A stretch of DNA of 64,000 nucleotides from Stappia sp. TSB10P1A (GCF_900185725.1 NZ_FYAU01000029.1:1-64000); one strand, 5' to 3'; positions 16,173 through 27,978 are shown, counted from the first letter of the stretch. Notes: a model not told the origin generated them from the letters alone. A program made the numbers and translations.

Positions 16173-17936
16173 ATGAGATCCGCGATGACCGCCACCGGAC
16201 AGGATGCGCGCAAGCCCTCCGCGCATCGTCCCCACTCCCAATCCGCCGCACCCGATCCGGCGGCCCTGTTCACCCCCAAGCTCGTCACCGTGTTCCGGGA
16301 GGGCTATGGCCTTGCCGCGCTCAGGGCCGATGCGATCGCCGGCCTGACCGTCGCCATCGTCGCGCTGCCGCTGTCCATGGCGATCGCCATCGCCTCCGGC
16401 GTCGCCCCGGCGCAGGGGCTCTACACCGCCATCGTCGGCGGCTTCCTGGTCTCGGCGCTGGGCGGCAGCCGCTTCCAGATCGGCGGTCCGGCCGGGGCCT
16501 TCATCGTGCTGGTCGCCGCGACGGTGATGCAGCACGGGGTCGAGGGGCTGATCCTCGCGACCTTCCTGTCCGGCCTGATCCTGATCGGCGTCGGCGCGCT
16601 GCGGCTCGGCACCTATATCAAGTTCATCCCCTGGCCGGTGACGGTCGGCTTCACCGCCGGCATCGCCGTCATCATCCTCGCCTCGCAGGTGAAGGATCTC
16701 TTCGGCCTGACGCTGGACGGGCCGGAACCGGGTCCCTTGCTGGAAAAGCTGCCGGTGCTGTGGCGGGCGCTGCCCGGTTTCGAGCCGGCCGCAGCCTTGC
16801 TCGCCGGCGGCACGATCGCGGTCATTCTCGGGCTGAAGCGCTGGCGGCCGCACTGGCCGGGCCTGCTCATCGCCGTCACCCTCGCCTCGCTGGTCACCTG
16901 GGCGGCGGGCCTGCCGGTCGACACCATCGGCTCGCGCTTCGGCGGCATTCCGAGCGGATTGCCGGTGCCCGCCCTGCCGGACATCTCCTTCGAGCGGATC
17001 GTCGCGGTGCTGCCGGCGGCGGTCTCCTTCGCCCTGCTCGGCGCGATCGAATCGCTGCTCTCCGCCGTGGTCGCCGACGGCATGACCGGCCGCCGTCACC
17101 GGTCGAATTGCGAGCTGGTCGGCCAGGGCGTCGCCAATATGGGCTCGGCGCTGTTCGGCGGCTTCTGCGTCACCGGCACCATCGCCCGCACCGCAACCAA
17201 TGTCCGCGCCGGCGCCATCGGCCCTGTCGCCGGCATGCTGCACGCCCTGTTCCTGCTCGCCTTCATGCTGCTGGCCGCGCCGCTCGCGTCCTACATCCCG
17301 CTGGCGAGCCTTGCCGGCCTTTTGGCGGTGGTCGCCTGGAACATGGCCGAGCGCCATGCCATCACCATGCTGCTGCGCACCTCGCGCGGCGAGACGCTGG
17401 TTTTCGCCGTCACCTTCCTGCTGACCATCTTCCGCGACCTGACCGAGGCCATCGTCACCGGCTTCGCGCTTGGCTCGGTCCTGTTCATCCACCGCATGTC
17501 GCAGATCGCCGGGGTGCGTCGGCTGCCGCTGGTTTCGGAGGACCAGGCGGACACCAGCGCCGACGGCGGCCTGCCCTATGACGGGGCGGCGGCCGACCCG
17601 CAGGTGGTCGTCTACCGCATCACCGGCGTGTTCTTCTTCGGCGCGGCCGCGTCGATCGGCTCGGTGCTGGAGCGCATCGCCGACACCCACCGGGCGCTGG
17701 TCATCGACTTCTCGGCGGTGCCCTTCCTTGATTCGACCGCGGCCAATACGGTGGCCGGCCTGGTCGACAAGGCGACACGGCGGGGCATCAACGTGGTGCT
17801 GTGCGGTCTGGAGAAGGGATTGCGCCGCCCGCTGGTGGCGCAGGGACTGGTGCCGCCGAAGGTGACGTTCGCCGCCGATGTCGAGGCGGCGATGGCGGCC
17901 CTGCGGGCCGTGCCTCAGGCGGAGGTGCGGCGGTAG
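16173..17936 (+). CDS. SulP family anion transporter with STAS domain
   Basis: 587 residues. A cytosolic N-terminus (~45 residues) is followed by the SulP membrane core (about 50-440) starting DAIAGLTVAIVALPLSMAIAIASG, with GGFLVSALGGSRFQIGGPAGAF and the later GGFCVTGTIARTATN. A STAS domain occupies about 475-580 (VYRITGVFFFGAAASIG..VIDFSAVPFLDSTAA). The Asp-Ser-Thr switch motif is intact. SulP proteins carry sulfate, bicarbonate or dicarboxylates; nothing adjacent decides which. It overlaps the convergent methyltransferase gene by 22 bp. Start at 16173 or the next ATG four codons on. Confidence 0.93.
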   Translation: MRSAMTATGQDARKPSAHRPHSQSAAPDPAALFTPKLVTVFREGYGLAALRADAIAGLTVAIVALPLSMAIAIASGVAPAQGLYTAIVGGFLVSALGGSRFQIGGPAGAFIVLVAATVMQHGVEGLILATFLSGLILIGVGALRLGTYIKFIPWPVTVGFTAGIAVIILASQVKDLFGLTLDGPEPGPLLEKLPVLWRALPGFEPAAALLAGGTIAVILGLKRWRPHWPGLLIAVTLASLVTWAAGLPVDTIGSRFGGIPSGLPVPALPDISFERIVAVLPAAVSFALLGAIESLLSAVVADGMTGRRHRSNCELVGQGVANMGSALFGGFCVTGTIARTATNVRAGAIGPVAGMLHALFLLAFMLLAAPLASYIPLASLAGLLAVVAWNMAERHAITMLLRTSRGETLVFAVTFLLTIFRDLTEAIVTGFALGSVLFIHRMSQIAGVRRLPLVSEDQADTSADGGLPYDGAAADPQVVVYRITGVFFFGAAASIGSVLERIADTHRALVIDFSAVPFLDSTAANTVAGLVDKATRRGINVVLCGLEKGLRRPLVAQGLVPPKVTFAADVEAAMAALRAVPQAEVRR

Positions 17937-18535
17937 ACCCACACCCGCGCGGGCGGCAGGTTCTTGAGGATCCAGCCGCTGCGCTGCACCGAGAAGACGC
18001 GCGGCTCCGGCGCCACCGGAGGCACCAGGGCATAGGAGAACTGGATGAACGGGGCGCCGGGCTGCAGCAGATCGAAGGCCTGCATCAACAGCGCCCGGCG
18101 CTCTTCCCGGGGGCGCGAGAACAGCGGCATGGACGAGACGATGCTGGCGAGCGTGCCCGGCTCGACATCGGCCAGCGTCTCGCGCAGCCGGTAGGCGTCG
18201 CCGCGCACGATCCTCATGTCGGGATAGCGGCGGGCGAGCAGGCGGCAGAAATCCTCGCTGTATTCCAGCGCGATCACCCGGTCCTGGGCGATGCCGCGTT
18301 CGAGAATGGCATGGGTGACGACGCCGGTGCCGGGGCCGAGTTCCAGCACCGGGCCGGGGCGCTCGGCCTCCACGAAGCTTGCCATGCGGCGCGACAGATC
18401 GGGTCCGGAGGGGCTGACCGCCCCGGTGGTGAGCGGCTTTTCCGCCCAGCTTCGGATGAAGCGCAGCTCGTCGGCGACCTTGGTGGACAGGCCTTTGACC
18501 TTGCGCGCGGGCGTGCTGAGCATGCTGAAATCCAT
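17915..18535 (-). CDS. pmtA: Phospholipid N-methyltransferase (PmtA-like)
   Basis: 206 residues from the ATG at 18535; an ATG at 18523 has a better spaced AAAGGG site and may be the true start. Class I SAM-binding motif VLELGPGTGVVTHAIL at about 63-78, then EYSEDFCRLLARRYP and GDAYRL. The pattern and size fit the small rhizobial PmtA enzymes that methylate phosphatidylethanolamine towards phosphatidylcholine; a related rRNA-methylase-like protein is the alternative. Cytosolic or membrane-peripheral. Longer upstream open frame (to 18784) overlaps the VOC gene and is not used. Confidence 0.78.
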   Translation of the reverse strand: MDFSMLSTPARKVKGLSTKVADELRFIRSWAEKPLTTGAVSPSGPDLSRRMASFVEAERPGPVLELGPGTGVVTHAILERGIAQDRVIALEYSEDFCRLLARRYPDMRIVRGDAYRLRETLADVEPGTLASIVSSMPLFSRPREERRALLMQAFDLLQPGAPFIQFSYALVPPVAPEPRVFSVQRSGWILKNLPPARVWVYRRTSA

Positions 18536-18605
18536 CCCTTTCGAAACCCGGAGACGGGCTTGCACCCTGCTCCACCCGCCAAGGTGGTCCCCGGCCGTGG
18601 TGAAA

Positions 18606-19034
18606 TCAAGGCAGGAAGCGGTCCTGACCCTGGTTCGTGTCCGCCGCGATCGGCCGCATGAAGACGAAGGCCAGCTTGTTGCCGTCGGGATCGCGCGCAT
18701 AGCCGCCGAAGAACGCCGGCCCGTATTGCGGGCGCGGGCCCGGCGCGCCTTCGTCGCTGCCGCCATGGGCAAGGGCCGCGGCATGGAGCTGCCGGACCAT
18801 CGCCTCGCAGGAGGCGCGCAGCGCCAGCATCGCGCCGTTGCCGACCGAGGCCTCCCGGCCGTCGAACGGCGCGCCGACCACCAGCGCGCCGTGCGCCGGA
18901 TCGTCGAACGAGCCCCAGGCCGCGCCGGTCTCGCCGCTCCAGCAGCGCGGCTCGCCGAGGATCGCCATCAGCGCGTCATAGAAGCGGATCGACCGGGCCA
19001 GATCGCTTGTCCCGAGTGTCGCATAGGAGAACAT
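18606..19034 (-). CDS. VOC (glyoxalase/bleomycin-resistance) family protein
   Basis: 142 residues. Opens MFSYATLGTSDLARSIRFYDALMAILG, the standard first beta-alpha-beta of a vicinal-oxygen-chelate domain, and ends ARDPDGNKLAFVFM, the standard last strand. Only one such domain is present, so it would act as a dimer. The metal-binding and substrate identity are not determinable; glyoxalase I proper is unlikely from the length and sequence. It lies between dnaJ and pmtA on the same strand with 46 and 70 bp gaps. Confidence 0.87.
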   Translation of the reverse strand: MFSYATLGTSDLARSIRFYDALMAILGEPRCWSGETGAAWGSFDDPAHGALVVGAPFDGREASVGNGAMLALRASCEAMVRQLHAAALAHGGSDEGAPGPRPQYGPAFFGGYARDPDGNKLAFVFMRPIAADTNQGQDRFLP

Positions 19035-19079
19035 CGTCCCTCCGTTCCGTGCCCCCTCGGATCGCCCCGGTTGCGACCC

Positions 19080-20201
19080 TCACTTGCCGAGCGTGTCGAG
19101 GAAGTCCTTCACCCGCGCGAAGAAGCCATGCGACTCGGGATGGGTCTCGCCGGAGGATTCCTGCTCGAACTCGGCCAGCAGCTCGCGCTGGCGGCGGGTC
19201 AGGTTGGTCGGCGTCTCCACCGTCACCTGGATATAGGCATCGCCGAGCTGCTGCGAGCGCATCACCGGCATGCCCTTGCCCTTGAGGCGGAACTGCTTGC
19301 CGGTCTGGGTGCCCTCCGGCACCTTGACCCGCATGGTCTCGCCGCCGAGCGTCGGCACCTCGAACTGGCCGCCGAGCGCGGCCGTCGTCATCGACACCGG
19401 CACCCGGCAATAGAGGTCCGCCCCGTCGCGCTGGAAGAAGGCGTGCGGGCGGATCGACAGGAAGATGTAGAGATCGCCGGACGGGCCGCCGCGCAGGCCG
19501 GCCTCGCCCTCGCCGCCGAGGCGGATGCGGGTGCCGTCCTCAATGCCGGCGGGAATGTTCACCGACAGGGTGCGGTTGACGGTCTTGCGGCCGGCGCCAT
19601 GGCAGTCGGGGCAGGGGTCGGAGATCACCTGGCCGCGGCCCTGGCAGGCGGTGCAGGTGCGCTCCAGCGTGAAGAAGCCCTGCGAGGCGCGCACCCGGCC
19701 CGAGCCGCCGCACACGCGGCAGATGGTCGGGGCGCTGCCGGGCTTGGCGCCGGAGCCGGAACAGGTCTCGCAGGTGATCGAGGTCGGCACCTCGATCTCC
19801 ACCGTCTTGCCGGCAAAGGCCTCTTCCAGCGAGATCTCCAGATTGTAGCGCAGGTCCGCGCCGCGATCGCGGCCGCCGCGCCGCCCGCCGGACATGCCGA
19901 AGAACTCGTCGAAAATGTCGGACATGGCCGAGGCGAAGTCGCCGGGGCCGCCGCGCCCGCCGCCGAAGCCGCCATTCTCGAAGGCGGCATGGCCGAAGCG
20001 GTCATAGGCGGCGCGCTTCTGCTCGTCCTTCAGCGTGTCATAGGCTTCGCTGACCTCCTTGAAGCGGTTCTCCGCCTCCGCGTCGCCCGGATTGCGGTCC
20101 GGGTGATACTGCATGGCCAGCTTGCGATAGGCGCTCTTCAGCACCGTGCCGTCCGCGTCGCGGGCAACGCCGAGGACTTCGTAATAGTCGCGCTTTTCCA
20201 T
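19080..20201 (-). CDS. dnaJ: Chaperone DnaJ
   Basis: 373 residues. J domain with HPD at 33-35 (YHPDRNPGD), a glycine-rich linker (GGFGGGRGG), four CxxCxGxG zinc repeats between about 145 and 215 ([32 protein letters not shown]), and C-terminal substrate-binding domains. It is a full-length type I DnaJ that delivers unfolded protein to DnaK and stimulates its ATPase. It lies downstream of dnaK on the same strand, separated by 324 bp. Confidence 0.97.
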   Translation of the reverse strand: MEKRDYYEVLGVARDADGTVLKSAYRKLAMQYHPDRNPGDAEAENRFKEVSEAYDTLKDEQKRAAYDRFGHAAFENGGFGGGRGGPGDFASAMSDIFDEFFGMSGGRRGGRDRGADLRYNLEISLEEAFAGKTVEIEVPTSITCETCSGSGAKPGSAPTICRVCGGSGRVRASQGFFTLERTCTACQGRGQVISDPCPDCHGAGRKTVNRTLSVNIPAGIEDGTRIRLGGEGEAGLRGGPSGDLYIFLSIRPHAFFQRDGADLYCRVPVSMTTAALGGQFEVPTLGGETMRVKVPEGTQTGKQFRLKGKGMPVMRSQQLGDAYIQVTVETPTNLTRRQRELLAEFEQESSGETHPESHGFFARVKDFLDTLGK

Positions 20202-20525
20202 CAGGATGTTCCGTCACGTCGCCCCGCCATGACGGCACGGGGAGCGGCGCCGGGCGGTGGCGCGAGGGGCGCCGCAAGGGGGGGGAGGATCGGCTGCCTC
20301 ATATCCGGATGTCACTCTCCAGCGTCTGGGTCGCGCCGGCCTGGGCGCCAGCGGGGGAACTCGGCCGCTCCGCGCGGCGGAACGGGGATCGAACACGGAC
20401 AAGGGCAGCCGGACGAAAGGCCCGCTGCCCTTACCCGCTCCTTGGCGGCCGGAACCATGCCGTTCCGGCAGGCCGGCGGCGCGGCGCATCCCGACACCGG
20501 GGGGCCGCGTCGCCGCTCAGTCAGG
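20202..20525. other. dnaK-dnaJ spacer
   Basis: 324 bp with the hairpin described above. I see no gene and no clear separate dnaJ promoter. Confidence 0.5.
20401..20432 (-). terminator. Hairpin in the dnaK-dnaJ spacer
   Basis: A perfect 9-bp inverted repeat AAGGGCAGC / GCTGCCCTT encloses 14 nt. It lies 94 bp past the dnaK stop. There is no long T tract, so it may act as an attenuator or RNA-processing hairpin and not a full terminator. Confidence 0.45.
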
Positions 20526-22448
<1,923 letters not shown>

Positions 22449-22579
22449 ATTGCCCTCTCTTTCCAGCAAGCCGGTCGGACCCGTTGCGGCATCGGACCGG
22501 CCCCTCTTTTCGGTTCATGGTGACGGGCCGGCTACGGGGCGGGCCCGCATGTCGGAACACGTCGGCAGAACGTGACCGC

Positions 22580-22608
22580 TATATATGTTGGGCGCTTGCG
22601 CATCGCAA
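22580..22608 (-). promoter_or_regulatory. Probable dnaK promoter
   Basis: On the minus strand TTGCGA (plus 22603-22608), 17 bp, then TATATA (plus 22580-22585). The preceding C makes the -35 read CTTGCGA, similar to heat-shock sigma-32 elements in alphaproteobacteria. Start of transcription would leave a leader of about 125 nt. Confidence 0.5.
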
Positions 22609-22746
22609 GGCTGGCGCGCCGGGCGGGCCGCGCGCGCCGCGCACCCGGCGGCTGGCAAAGCCGCCGGGCTGCGATATAAGGCTGTGGAGCCGGGCCGGCG
22701 CGCCCGGACGGGACAGCGACAGCCAACGAGCAGCGAGCAGCGACAG

Positions 22747-23382
22747 ATGAGCAGCGACACCGGAAACCTGGAACCGGACGATCTGGAAACCCGCGTCGCG
22801 GCGGGCGATCCCTTCGTGCTGTTCGGCGAATGGCTGGACCTGGCGAGCGCCAAGGAGCCGAACGATCCCAACGCCATGGCGCTGGCCACCACTGGTGCCG
22901 ACGGCCTGCCGGACGTGCGCATGGTCCTGCTCAAGGGCTTCGACGAGAACGGCTTCGTCTTCTACACCAACACCCAGTCGCAAAAGGGCGGCGAACTGGC
23001 CGAGAACATGCAGGCCGCCGGCGTGCTGCACTGGAAGTCGCTGCGCCGCCAGGTCCGCTTTCGCGGTCCGGCCGAGTTCGTGACAACCGAGGAGGCCGAC
23101 GCCTATTTCGCCTCGCGGCCGCGCGACAGCCGCATCGGCGCCTGGGCGAGCCAGCAGTCGCGGCCGCTGGAAAGCCGCTTCGCGCTGGAAAAGGCGGTGG
23201 CGAGATACGCCGCGCGCTTTGCCATCGGCGAGGTGCCGCGCCCGGACCACTGGACCGGCTACCGCATCCGCCCCCTCTATATCGAGTTCTGGATGGACCG
23301 GCCGTTCCGCCTGCACGACCGCCACATCTTCCGCCGCGAGCGGCCCGAGGGCGGCTGGGTGACCGAGCGCTTCTATCCCTGA
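22747..23382 (+). CDS. pdxH: Pyridoxamine/pyridoxine 5'-phosphate oxidase PdxH
   Basis: 211 residues from the ATG at 22747. The FMN-binding stretches [24 protein letters not shown] and [11 protein letters not shown], the [11 protein letters not shown] segment and the C-terminal signature ([17 protein letters not shown]) are all intact. It makes pyridoxal 5'-phosphate in the salvage pathway and the final step of PLP synthesis. Divergent from dnaK, and its last 10 bp overlap the convergent Usp gene. The much longer upstream frame is an artefact. Confidence 0.95.
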   Translation: MSSDTGNLEPDDLETRVAAGDPFVLFGEWLDLASAKEPNDPNAMALATTGADGLPDVRMVLLKGFDENGFVFYTNTQSQKGGELAENMQAAGVLHWKSLRRQVRFRGPAEFVTTEEADAYFASRPRDSRIGAWASQQSRPLESRFALEKAVARYAARFAIGEVPRPDHWTGYRIRPLYIEFWMDRPFRLHDRHIFRRERPEGGWVTERFYP

Positions 23383-24257
23383 GCCGCGTCCTGCGCGCCG
23401 GCCGCGGCCGGTGGCACGGCGAGCACGTCGACCGTCGCGATCCGCAGCACTTCCATCGCCACCGATCCGACCACCAGCCCGGCAAGGCCGGTTCGGCCGC
23501 GCGTGCCCACCACCACGAGGTCGGCGCCGATCGCCCGCGCCCGGCTGCAGATGTCATGCGCCGGCAGCGTCTCGATATGGCGGACGACCTCGCCGGTCGG
23601 GGCAAGGCCGGTGTCCCTGACGAAGGTGGACAGTTCGCCCGCCGCGTTGCGGCCGACCTCGGCAAGATGCGCCCGCAGCTTCGGCGTCGAGATCGAGGAC
23701 CGCAGCATCAGCCGGACTTCCGGCGCGTCGAACAGATACAGCACGGAAAGCTGCGCCCCCTGGCACAGGTCGAGGCCGGCGAGCCGCCGCGCCGCCTCCG
23801 CCGAACAGTCCGACAGGTCGGTGGCGAACAGGGCATGGGCATAGGCGGCGGCGGGAACGCCGTTCGCCATCAGCACCGGAACCGGGCTCGCGCGGATGAT
23901 TCGCTCGGCCGTGGTGCCGAGGAACGTGTCCATCAGCGGCCGCCGGCGATGCGGGCCGACGACGATCAGCCCCGCCTCCGCCTCCCGGGCCGCCGCGATC
24001 ACCCCCTCGAAGGGGGCGCCGGTGACGACCCTTGCCTCGCAGTCGAGCCCGTCGACCTCGCGGAAGGTGCGCGCCTGCTCGGCCAGCAGCGCCGTCGCCG
24101 CCGCCGTCTCGGCGGCGATCTTGCGCTCGGCCTGGTCGTCGTCGACGGTATGGACGAGGACGAGCCGGGCGCCGCTGCGCCGGGCGAGCAGCGCCGCGCG
24201 CCGCAGCGCCCGGTCGGAACGGGTGGAAAAATCCGTCGCGGCGAGGATCGTGGTCAT
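23373..24257 (-). CDS. Universal stress protein with two Usp domains
   Basis: 294 residues, beginning [21 protein letters not shown]. Domain 1 covers about 1-140 and domain 2 about 145-285. Domain 2 keeps the ATP-binding loop [17 protein letters not shown]; domain 1 has a degenerate loop ([18 protein letters not shown]). Tandem Usp proteins respond to stress through ATP binding; a precise role cannot be given. It overlaps pdxH by 10 bp at its 3' end. Divergent from the mod operon across a 247-bp gap. Confidence 0.9.
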   Translation of the reverse strand: MTTILAATDFSTRSDRALRRAALLARRSGARLVLVHTVDDDQAERKIAAETAAATALLAEQARTFREVDGLDCEARVVTGAPFEGVIAAAREAEAGLIVVGPHRRRPLMDTFLGTTAERIIRASPVPVLMANGVPAAAYAHALFATDLSDCSAEAARRLAGLDLCQGAQLSVLYLFDAPEVRLMLRSSISTPKLRAHLAEVGRNAAGELSTFVRDTGLAPTGEVVRHIETLPAHDICSRARAIGADLVVVGTRGRTGLAGLVVGSVAMEVLRIATVDVLAVPPAAAGAQDAAQG

Positions 24258-24504
24258 CGGTGCAGGGCTCCCCTTCGATCTTTCCGGCCAACTTTGCGGC
24301 GATCTTTCCGGATCGGACGCAGGTCCGTCACGTCACCGGCCTACGCCTATATCGTCGCAGCGGGTCGGGAAAGCGATCCGGAAAACCACTTGACCAACCC
24401 CGTTTGGCCGAAATGCGAGGCGGGAACGCAGGGATCGGCCGTTTTCCGAGGCCCCGTCCAAGGACCGATTCCCTCCCCGCCGCAAAGCGACTAGGCTCCG
24501 CCTC

Positions 24505-24588
24505 ATGAACAAGGACGACCAGACGGTCGGGGTGCGCCTGCGCCTCGTCTTCGAGCCCGACGGACGGGAGAGGGAACCCCGCCGATGA
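24505..24588 (+). pseudogene. 27-codon frame resembling the N-terminus of a ModE-like regulator
   Basis: An ATG at 24505 opens a frame of 27 residues containing VGVRLRLVFEPDGRE that ends at a TGA overlapping the modA start (ATGA). Alphaproteobacterial ModE-type winged-helix proteins start with a similar segment just before their GPGKxxLLEAI helix; here the protein stops immediately after it. It may be a truncated modE whose start region was retained, or a leader peptide coupled to modA. The match is short and from memory. Confidence 0.4.
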
Positions 24589-25379
24589 CTTTTGCCTTTC
24601 TTCGATCCGGGCTGCGGCCGTCGGCCCTGCTGCTCGCCGTCACGCTGGCGCTGGGCGCCGGCCCGGACGCGGCGAGGGCGGACAACGTGCTGGTCTTTGC
24701 CGCCGCCAGCCTGAAGACCGCGATGGACGAGATCGCCCCGGCTTTCGAGGCGGCGACCGGCGACAGGCTGGTCGTGTCGCTGGCCGGCTCCTCCGCCCTG
24801 GCGCGCCAGATCCAGGCCGGTGCCCCGGCGGACCTCTTCATCTCCTCCAACTCCGACTGGATGGACACGGTCGAGGCCGATGGTCTCGTCCAGGCGGGAA
24901 CCCGTGTCGACCTGCTCGGCAACGCCATCGTGCTGATCGCCCATGGCCGGGACGCCTCTCCCCTCGAGATCTCCCCCGCTCTCGACCTTGCCGCCTTGCT
25001 CGGCGACGGCCGGCTGGCGATGGCGCTGGTCGACGCGGTGCCGGCCGGCATCTACGGCAAGGCGGCGCTGGAGAGCCTCGGCCTGTGGCAGGCCGCCGCG
25101 CCGAAGGTGGCGCAGGCCGACAATGTGCGGGCCGCGCTGGCGCTGGTCGCCGCCGGCGAGGCGCCCTACGGCATCGTCTATGCGACAGACGCGGCCGCCG
25201 AGGACAATGTGACGGTCGTCGCCACCTTTCCCGCCGACAGCCATCCGCCGATCGTCTATCCTGCCGCGGTGATGGCGCAGAGCGGCAAGCCCGCTGCCGT
25301 CGCGGCGCTGGCCTATCTGCGCGGAGGCGAAGCCCGGGCCGCCTTCGAAAAACAGGGCTTCGTCGTTCTGGACGAGTGA
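24585..25379 (+). CDS. modA: Molybdate ABC transporter substrate-binding protein ModA
   Basis: 264 residues. Signal peptide of about 28 residues (ending ARA), then the characteristic mature start NVLVFAAASLKTAMDEIAPAFE, LAGSSALARQIQAGAPADLFIS and the later AEAPYGIVYATDAAAE-like segment. It captures periplasmic molybdate/tungstate. The ATG is embedded in an ATGA overlap with the short frame before it. It is followed by modB after 45 bp. Confidence 0.95.
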   Translation: MTFAFLRSGLRPSALLLAVTLALGAGPDAARADNVLVFAAASLKTAMDEIAPAFEAATGDRLVVSLAGSSALARQIQAGAPADLFISSNSDWMDTVEADGLVQAGTRVDLLGNAIVLIAHGRDASPLEISPALDLAALLGDGRLAMALVDAVPAGIYGKAALESLGLWQAAAPKVAQADNVRAALALVAAGEAPYGIVYATDAAAEDNVTVVATFPADSHPPIVYPAAVMAQSGKPAAVAALAYLRGGEARAAFEKQGFVVLDE

Positions 25380-25424
25380 CGCGCTGGCAACGGGTGAACG
25401 GATCGGGGGCGGGGCCGCAGACGC

Positions 25425-26120
25425 ATGGAGTATCTCAGTCCGCAGGAATGGAGCGCCGTCGCGCTGTCCCTGCGCGTCTCCTTCTGGGCAACGCTGGTCA
25501 GCCTGCCGCTCGGCATTCTCGTCGCCATGCTGCTTGCCCGCGGCAATTTTCCCGGCAAGCAGGTGCTCAACGGCCTCGTCCACCTGCCCCTGATCCTGCC
25601 GCCGGTGGTCACCGGCTATCTGCTGCTCGCCACCTTCGGCCGCCGCGCGCCGGTCGGCAGCTTTCTTGCCGACACGTTCGGCCTGGTCTTCGCCTTCCGC
25701 TGGACCGGGGCGGCGCTGGCCGCCGGCGTCATGGCCTTTCCGCTGATGGTGCGGGCGATCCGCCTCGCCATCGAGGCGGTCGATCCGAAGCTGGAGCAGG
25801 CGGCCGGCACGCTCGGCGCCTCGCGGGCGATGGTGTTCCTCACCATCACCCTGCCGCTGATCCTGCCGGGCATCATCGCCGGCTCGGTGCTCGCCTTCGC
25901 CAAGGCGATGGGCGAATTCGGCGCCACCATCACCTTCGTCTCCAACATTCCCGGCGAGACCCAGACCCTGCCGTCGGCGATCTATGCCTTCATGCAGGTG
26001 CCCGGCGGCGAGGCCTCCGCCGCCCGGCTGGTCATGGTCTCGATCACCGTGGCGATGGCCGCGCTGCTGCTGTCGGAATGGGTGAGCCGGCTTGTCGCCC
26101 GCAGGATCCGCGGCGCATGA
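25425..26120 (+). CDS. modB: Molybdate ABC transporter permease ModB
   Basis: 231 residues, five to six membrane spans (first about 13-35), with the permease/ATPase contact loop around EAVDPKLEQAAGTLGASRAMVFL and LAFAKAMGEFGATITFVSNIPGET, which is typical of ModB. Inner membrane channel for molybdate. ATGA overlap with modC gives translational coupling. Confidence 0.95.
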   Translation: MEYLSPQEWSAVALSLRVSFWATLVSLPLGILVAMLLARGNFPGKQVLNGLVHLPLILPPVVTGYLLLATFGRRAPVGSFLADTFGLVFAFRWTGAALAAGVMAFPLMVRAIRLAIEAVDPKLEQAAGTLGASRAMVFLTITLPLILPGIIAGSVLAFAKAMGEFGATITFVSNIPGETQTLPSAIYAFMQVPGGEASAARLVMVSITVAMAALLLSEWVSRLVARRIRGA

Positions 26121-27223
26121 GCCTGTCCGTCGCCCTCCGCCACGCCTTTTCCGGCTTCGCGCTCGACCTCGCCTTCGAGGCGCCGCCCGGCGTCACCGCC
26201 CTGTTCGGCCGCTCCGGCTCGGGCAAGACCACGGTGGTCAATGCGCTGGCCGGGCTGATCGCGGTCGATGCCGGCCATGCCAGGGTCGGCGGCGAGACGC
26301 TGTTCGATACTCGCCAAGGCGTGTTCCTGGCCCCGCATCGCCGCCGCATCGGCTATGTCTTCCAGGAGGCGCGGCTGTTTCCGCATCTCACCGTGCGCCA
26401 GAATCTCGGCTATGGCCGCTGGTTCGCCCGCCGTCACGGGGCGGAGGTCGCCGATATGGGCGCCGTCGTCGAGATGCTCGGCATCGGCGCGCTGCTCGCC
26501 CGCCGTCCGGGCACCCTGTCGGGCGGCGAGCGCCAGCGCGTCGCCATCGGCCGGGCGCTGCTCAGCGGCCCGCGCTTACTTCTGATGGACGAGCCGCTCG
26601 CCTCGCTCGACGAGGCGCGCAAGACCGAGATCCTGCCCTATCTGGAACGCCTCAGCCGCGAGACCAGGGTGCCGATCCTCTATGTCAGCCATTCGGTCGC
26701 CGAGGTCGCCCGCCTTGCCACCACGGTGGTGGCGCTCAGTGAGGGGCGGGTGGTGCGCGCCGGCACGCCGGCCGAGGTGCTGAGCGACCCGCAGGCCGTG
26801 CCGACCCTTGGCATCCGCGATGCCGGCGCGGTGATCGCCGCCACCGTCGCGGCGCATCATCCCGACGGGCTGAGCGAGCTGGCGACCTCCGGCGGCCGCC
26901 TGCTGCTGCCGCATATCGCCGCCGCGCCGGGCGCGCTGGTGCGCGTGCGCATCCATGCCCATGACGTGATGCTGTCGCTGGCGCCGCAGGAGGGCATTTC
27001 GGCGCTGAACCAGCTTCCCGTCGAGATCCTCTCGCTGCGCCGCGGCGAGGGGCCGGGCGTCGTCGTGCAACTGCGCTGCGGCAGCGACCGGCTGCTCGCC
27101 CGCATCACCCGCCGCTCCGCCGAGGCGCTCGGCCTTGCGCCCGGCCTTGCCTGCCACGCCATCCTCAAATCCGTCGCGGTGGCGCAGGAGGACGTGTGGA
27201 TCGAGGGCCGCGAGGAGCGGTAG
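26117..27223 (+). CDS. modC: Molybdate ABC transporter ATP-binding protein ModC
   Basis: 368 residues. Walker A GRSGSGKTT at 31-39, Q-loop in FQEARLFPHLTVRQNL, signature LSGGE at 134-138, Walker B LLLMDEP at 154-160 and switch histidine in SHSVAEVARLA. A C-terminal molybdate-binding (TOBE/Mop) domain occupies about 290-365. Length is typical for the full-size ModC form that senses molybdate. The start lies in the overlap with modB. Confidence 0.95.
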   Translation: MSLSVALRHAFSGFALDLAFEAPPGVTALFGRSGSGKTTVVNALAGLIAVDAGHARVGGETLFDTRQGVFLAPHRRRIGYVFQEARLFPHLTVRQNLGYGRWFARRHGAEVADMGAVVEMLGIGALLARRPGTLSGGERQRVAIGRALLSGPRLLLMDEPLASLDEARKTEILPYLERLSRETRVPILYVSHSVAEVARLATTVVALSEGRVVRAGTPAEVLSDPQAVPTLGIRDAGAVIAATVAAHHPDGLSELATSGGRLLLPHIAAAPGALVRVRIHAHDVMLSLAPQEGISALNQLPVEILSLRRGEGPGVVVQLRCGSDRLLARITRRSAEALGLAPGLACHAILKSVAVAQEDVWIEGREER

Positions 27224-27237
27224 GGGAGGCCGCGCGC

Positions 27238-27819
27238 CTACCCGCGCAGCTTCACTTCCTCGATCAGCCGGGCGACCGTCTCCTGCAGCAGGCCGGCGGT
27301 GCGCTCGTTGGTGAGATGGCCATGGGCGTCGAAGGCGGAAGCGGCGTTCGGCACGGTCGCCATGTTGGGAATGACCAGCGCGCCGAGGCCGATCTCCAGG
27401 ATGGTGCGCAGGCCGATCAGGCCGCGGATGCCGCCGAGCGCGCCGATCGAGGCGGCGCCGAGCGCGAAGACCCGGTTGCGGAAGGCGGCGGCCGGCGGCT
27501 CGCCCTTGTCCGACAGGCGCGAGACCCAGTCGAGCGTGTTCTTCAGCAGGGGCGTCACGGCGGTGTTGTATTCCGGCGAGGCGATGAACACGCCATTGTG
27601 CTGCTGGAACACCGCCTTCAGCTTGCGGGCATTCTCCGGCACACCGGTGTCCGCCTCCAGGTCGCCGTCATAGATCGGCAGGGGATAGTCGGCGAGCGAG
27701 ATCTGCGTCACTTTGGCGTCGGCCATGGCGGCGGTTTTGGCGGCCAGCGCGGCGAGCTTGGTGTTGTAGGATCCGGCGCGAATCGAACCGGAGAGGACGA
27801 GGATGCGAATGTCGGTCAT
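27238..27819 (-). CDS. NADPH-dependent FMN reductase family protein
   Basis: 193 residues. The flavodoxin-like fold begins with SGSIRAGSYNTKLA (10-23), the FMN phosphate loop, and continues with SPEYNTAVTPLLKNTLDWVSR, the hallmark of the Azr/ChrR/SsuE group. Likely a soluble dimeric quinone or flavin reductase. It is convergent with modC, 14 bp apart, and I see no partner gene. Substrate is unknown. Confidence 0.9.
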   Translation of the reverse strand: MTDIRILVLSGSIRAGSYNTKLAALAAKTAAMADAKVTQISLADYPLPIYDGDLEADTGVPENARKLKAVFQQHNGVFIASPEYNTAVTPLLKNTLDWVSRLSDKGEPPAAAFRNRVFALGAASIGALGGIRGLIGLRTILEIGLGALVIPNMATVPNAASAFDAHGHLTNERTAGLLQETVARLIEEVKLRG

Positions 27820-27978
27820 CGAGATCCCTTGTCATCGGATGGCTGTGGACGGGACGGGTACGGACGAGATGGCGCGGACGGCCTTGCATATATGTCGCAG
27901 GAGATCCCTGGCCAGTGTCAGCTCTGCGGAGGGGATCGCCGGTCCTCTCCCTGCGCCGACGGGTCGGGCCGCGCGCCG

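Noticed and set aside
24335-24365. ModE-type operator (TATA-rich dyad) before modA
   Set aside because: CTATATCG appears once, but no second half-site with the proper spacing exists.
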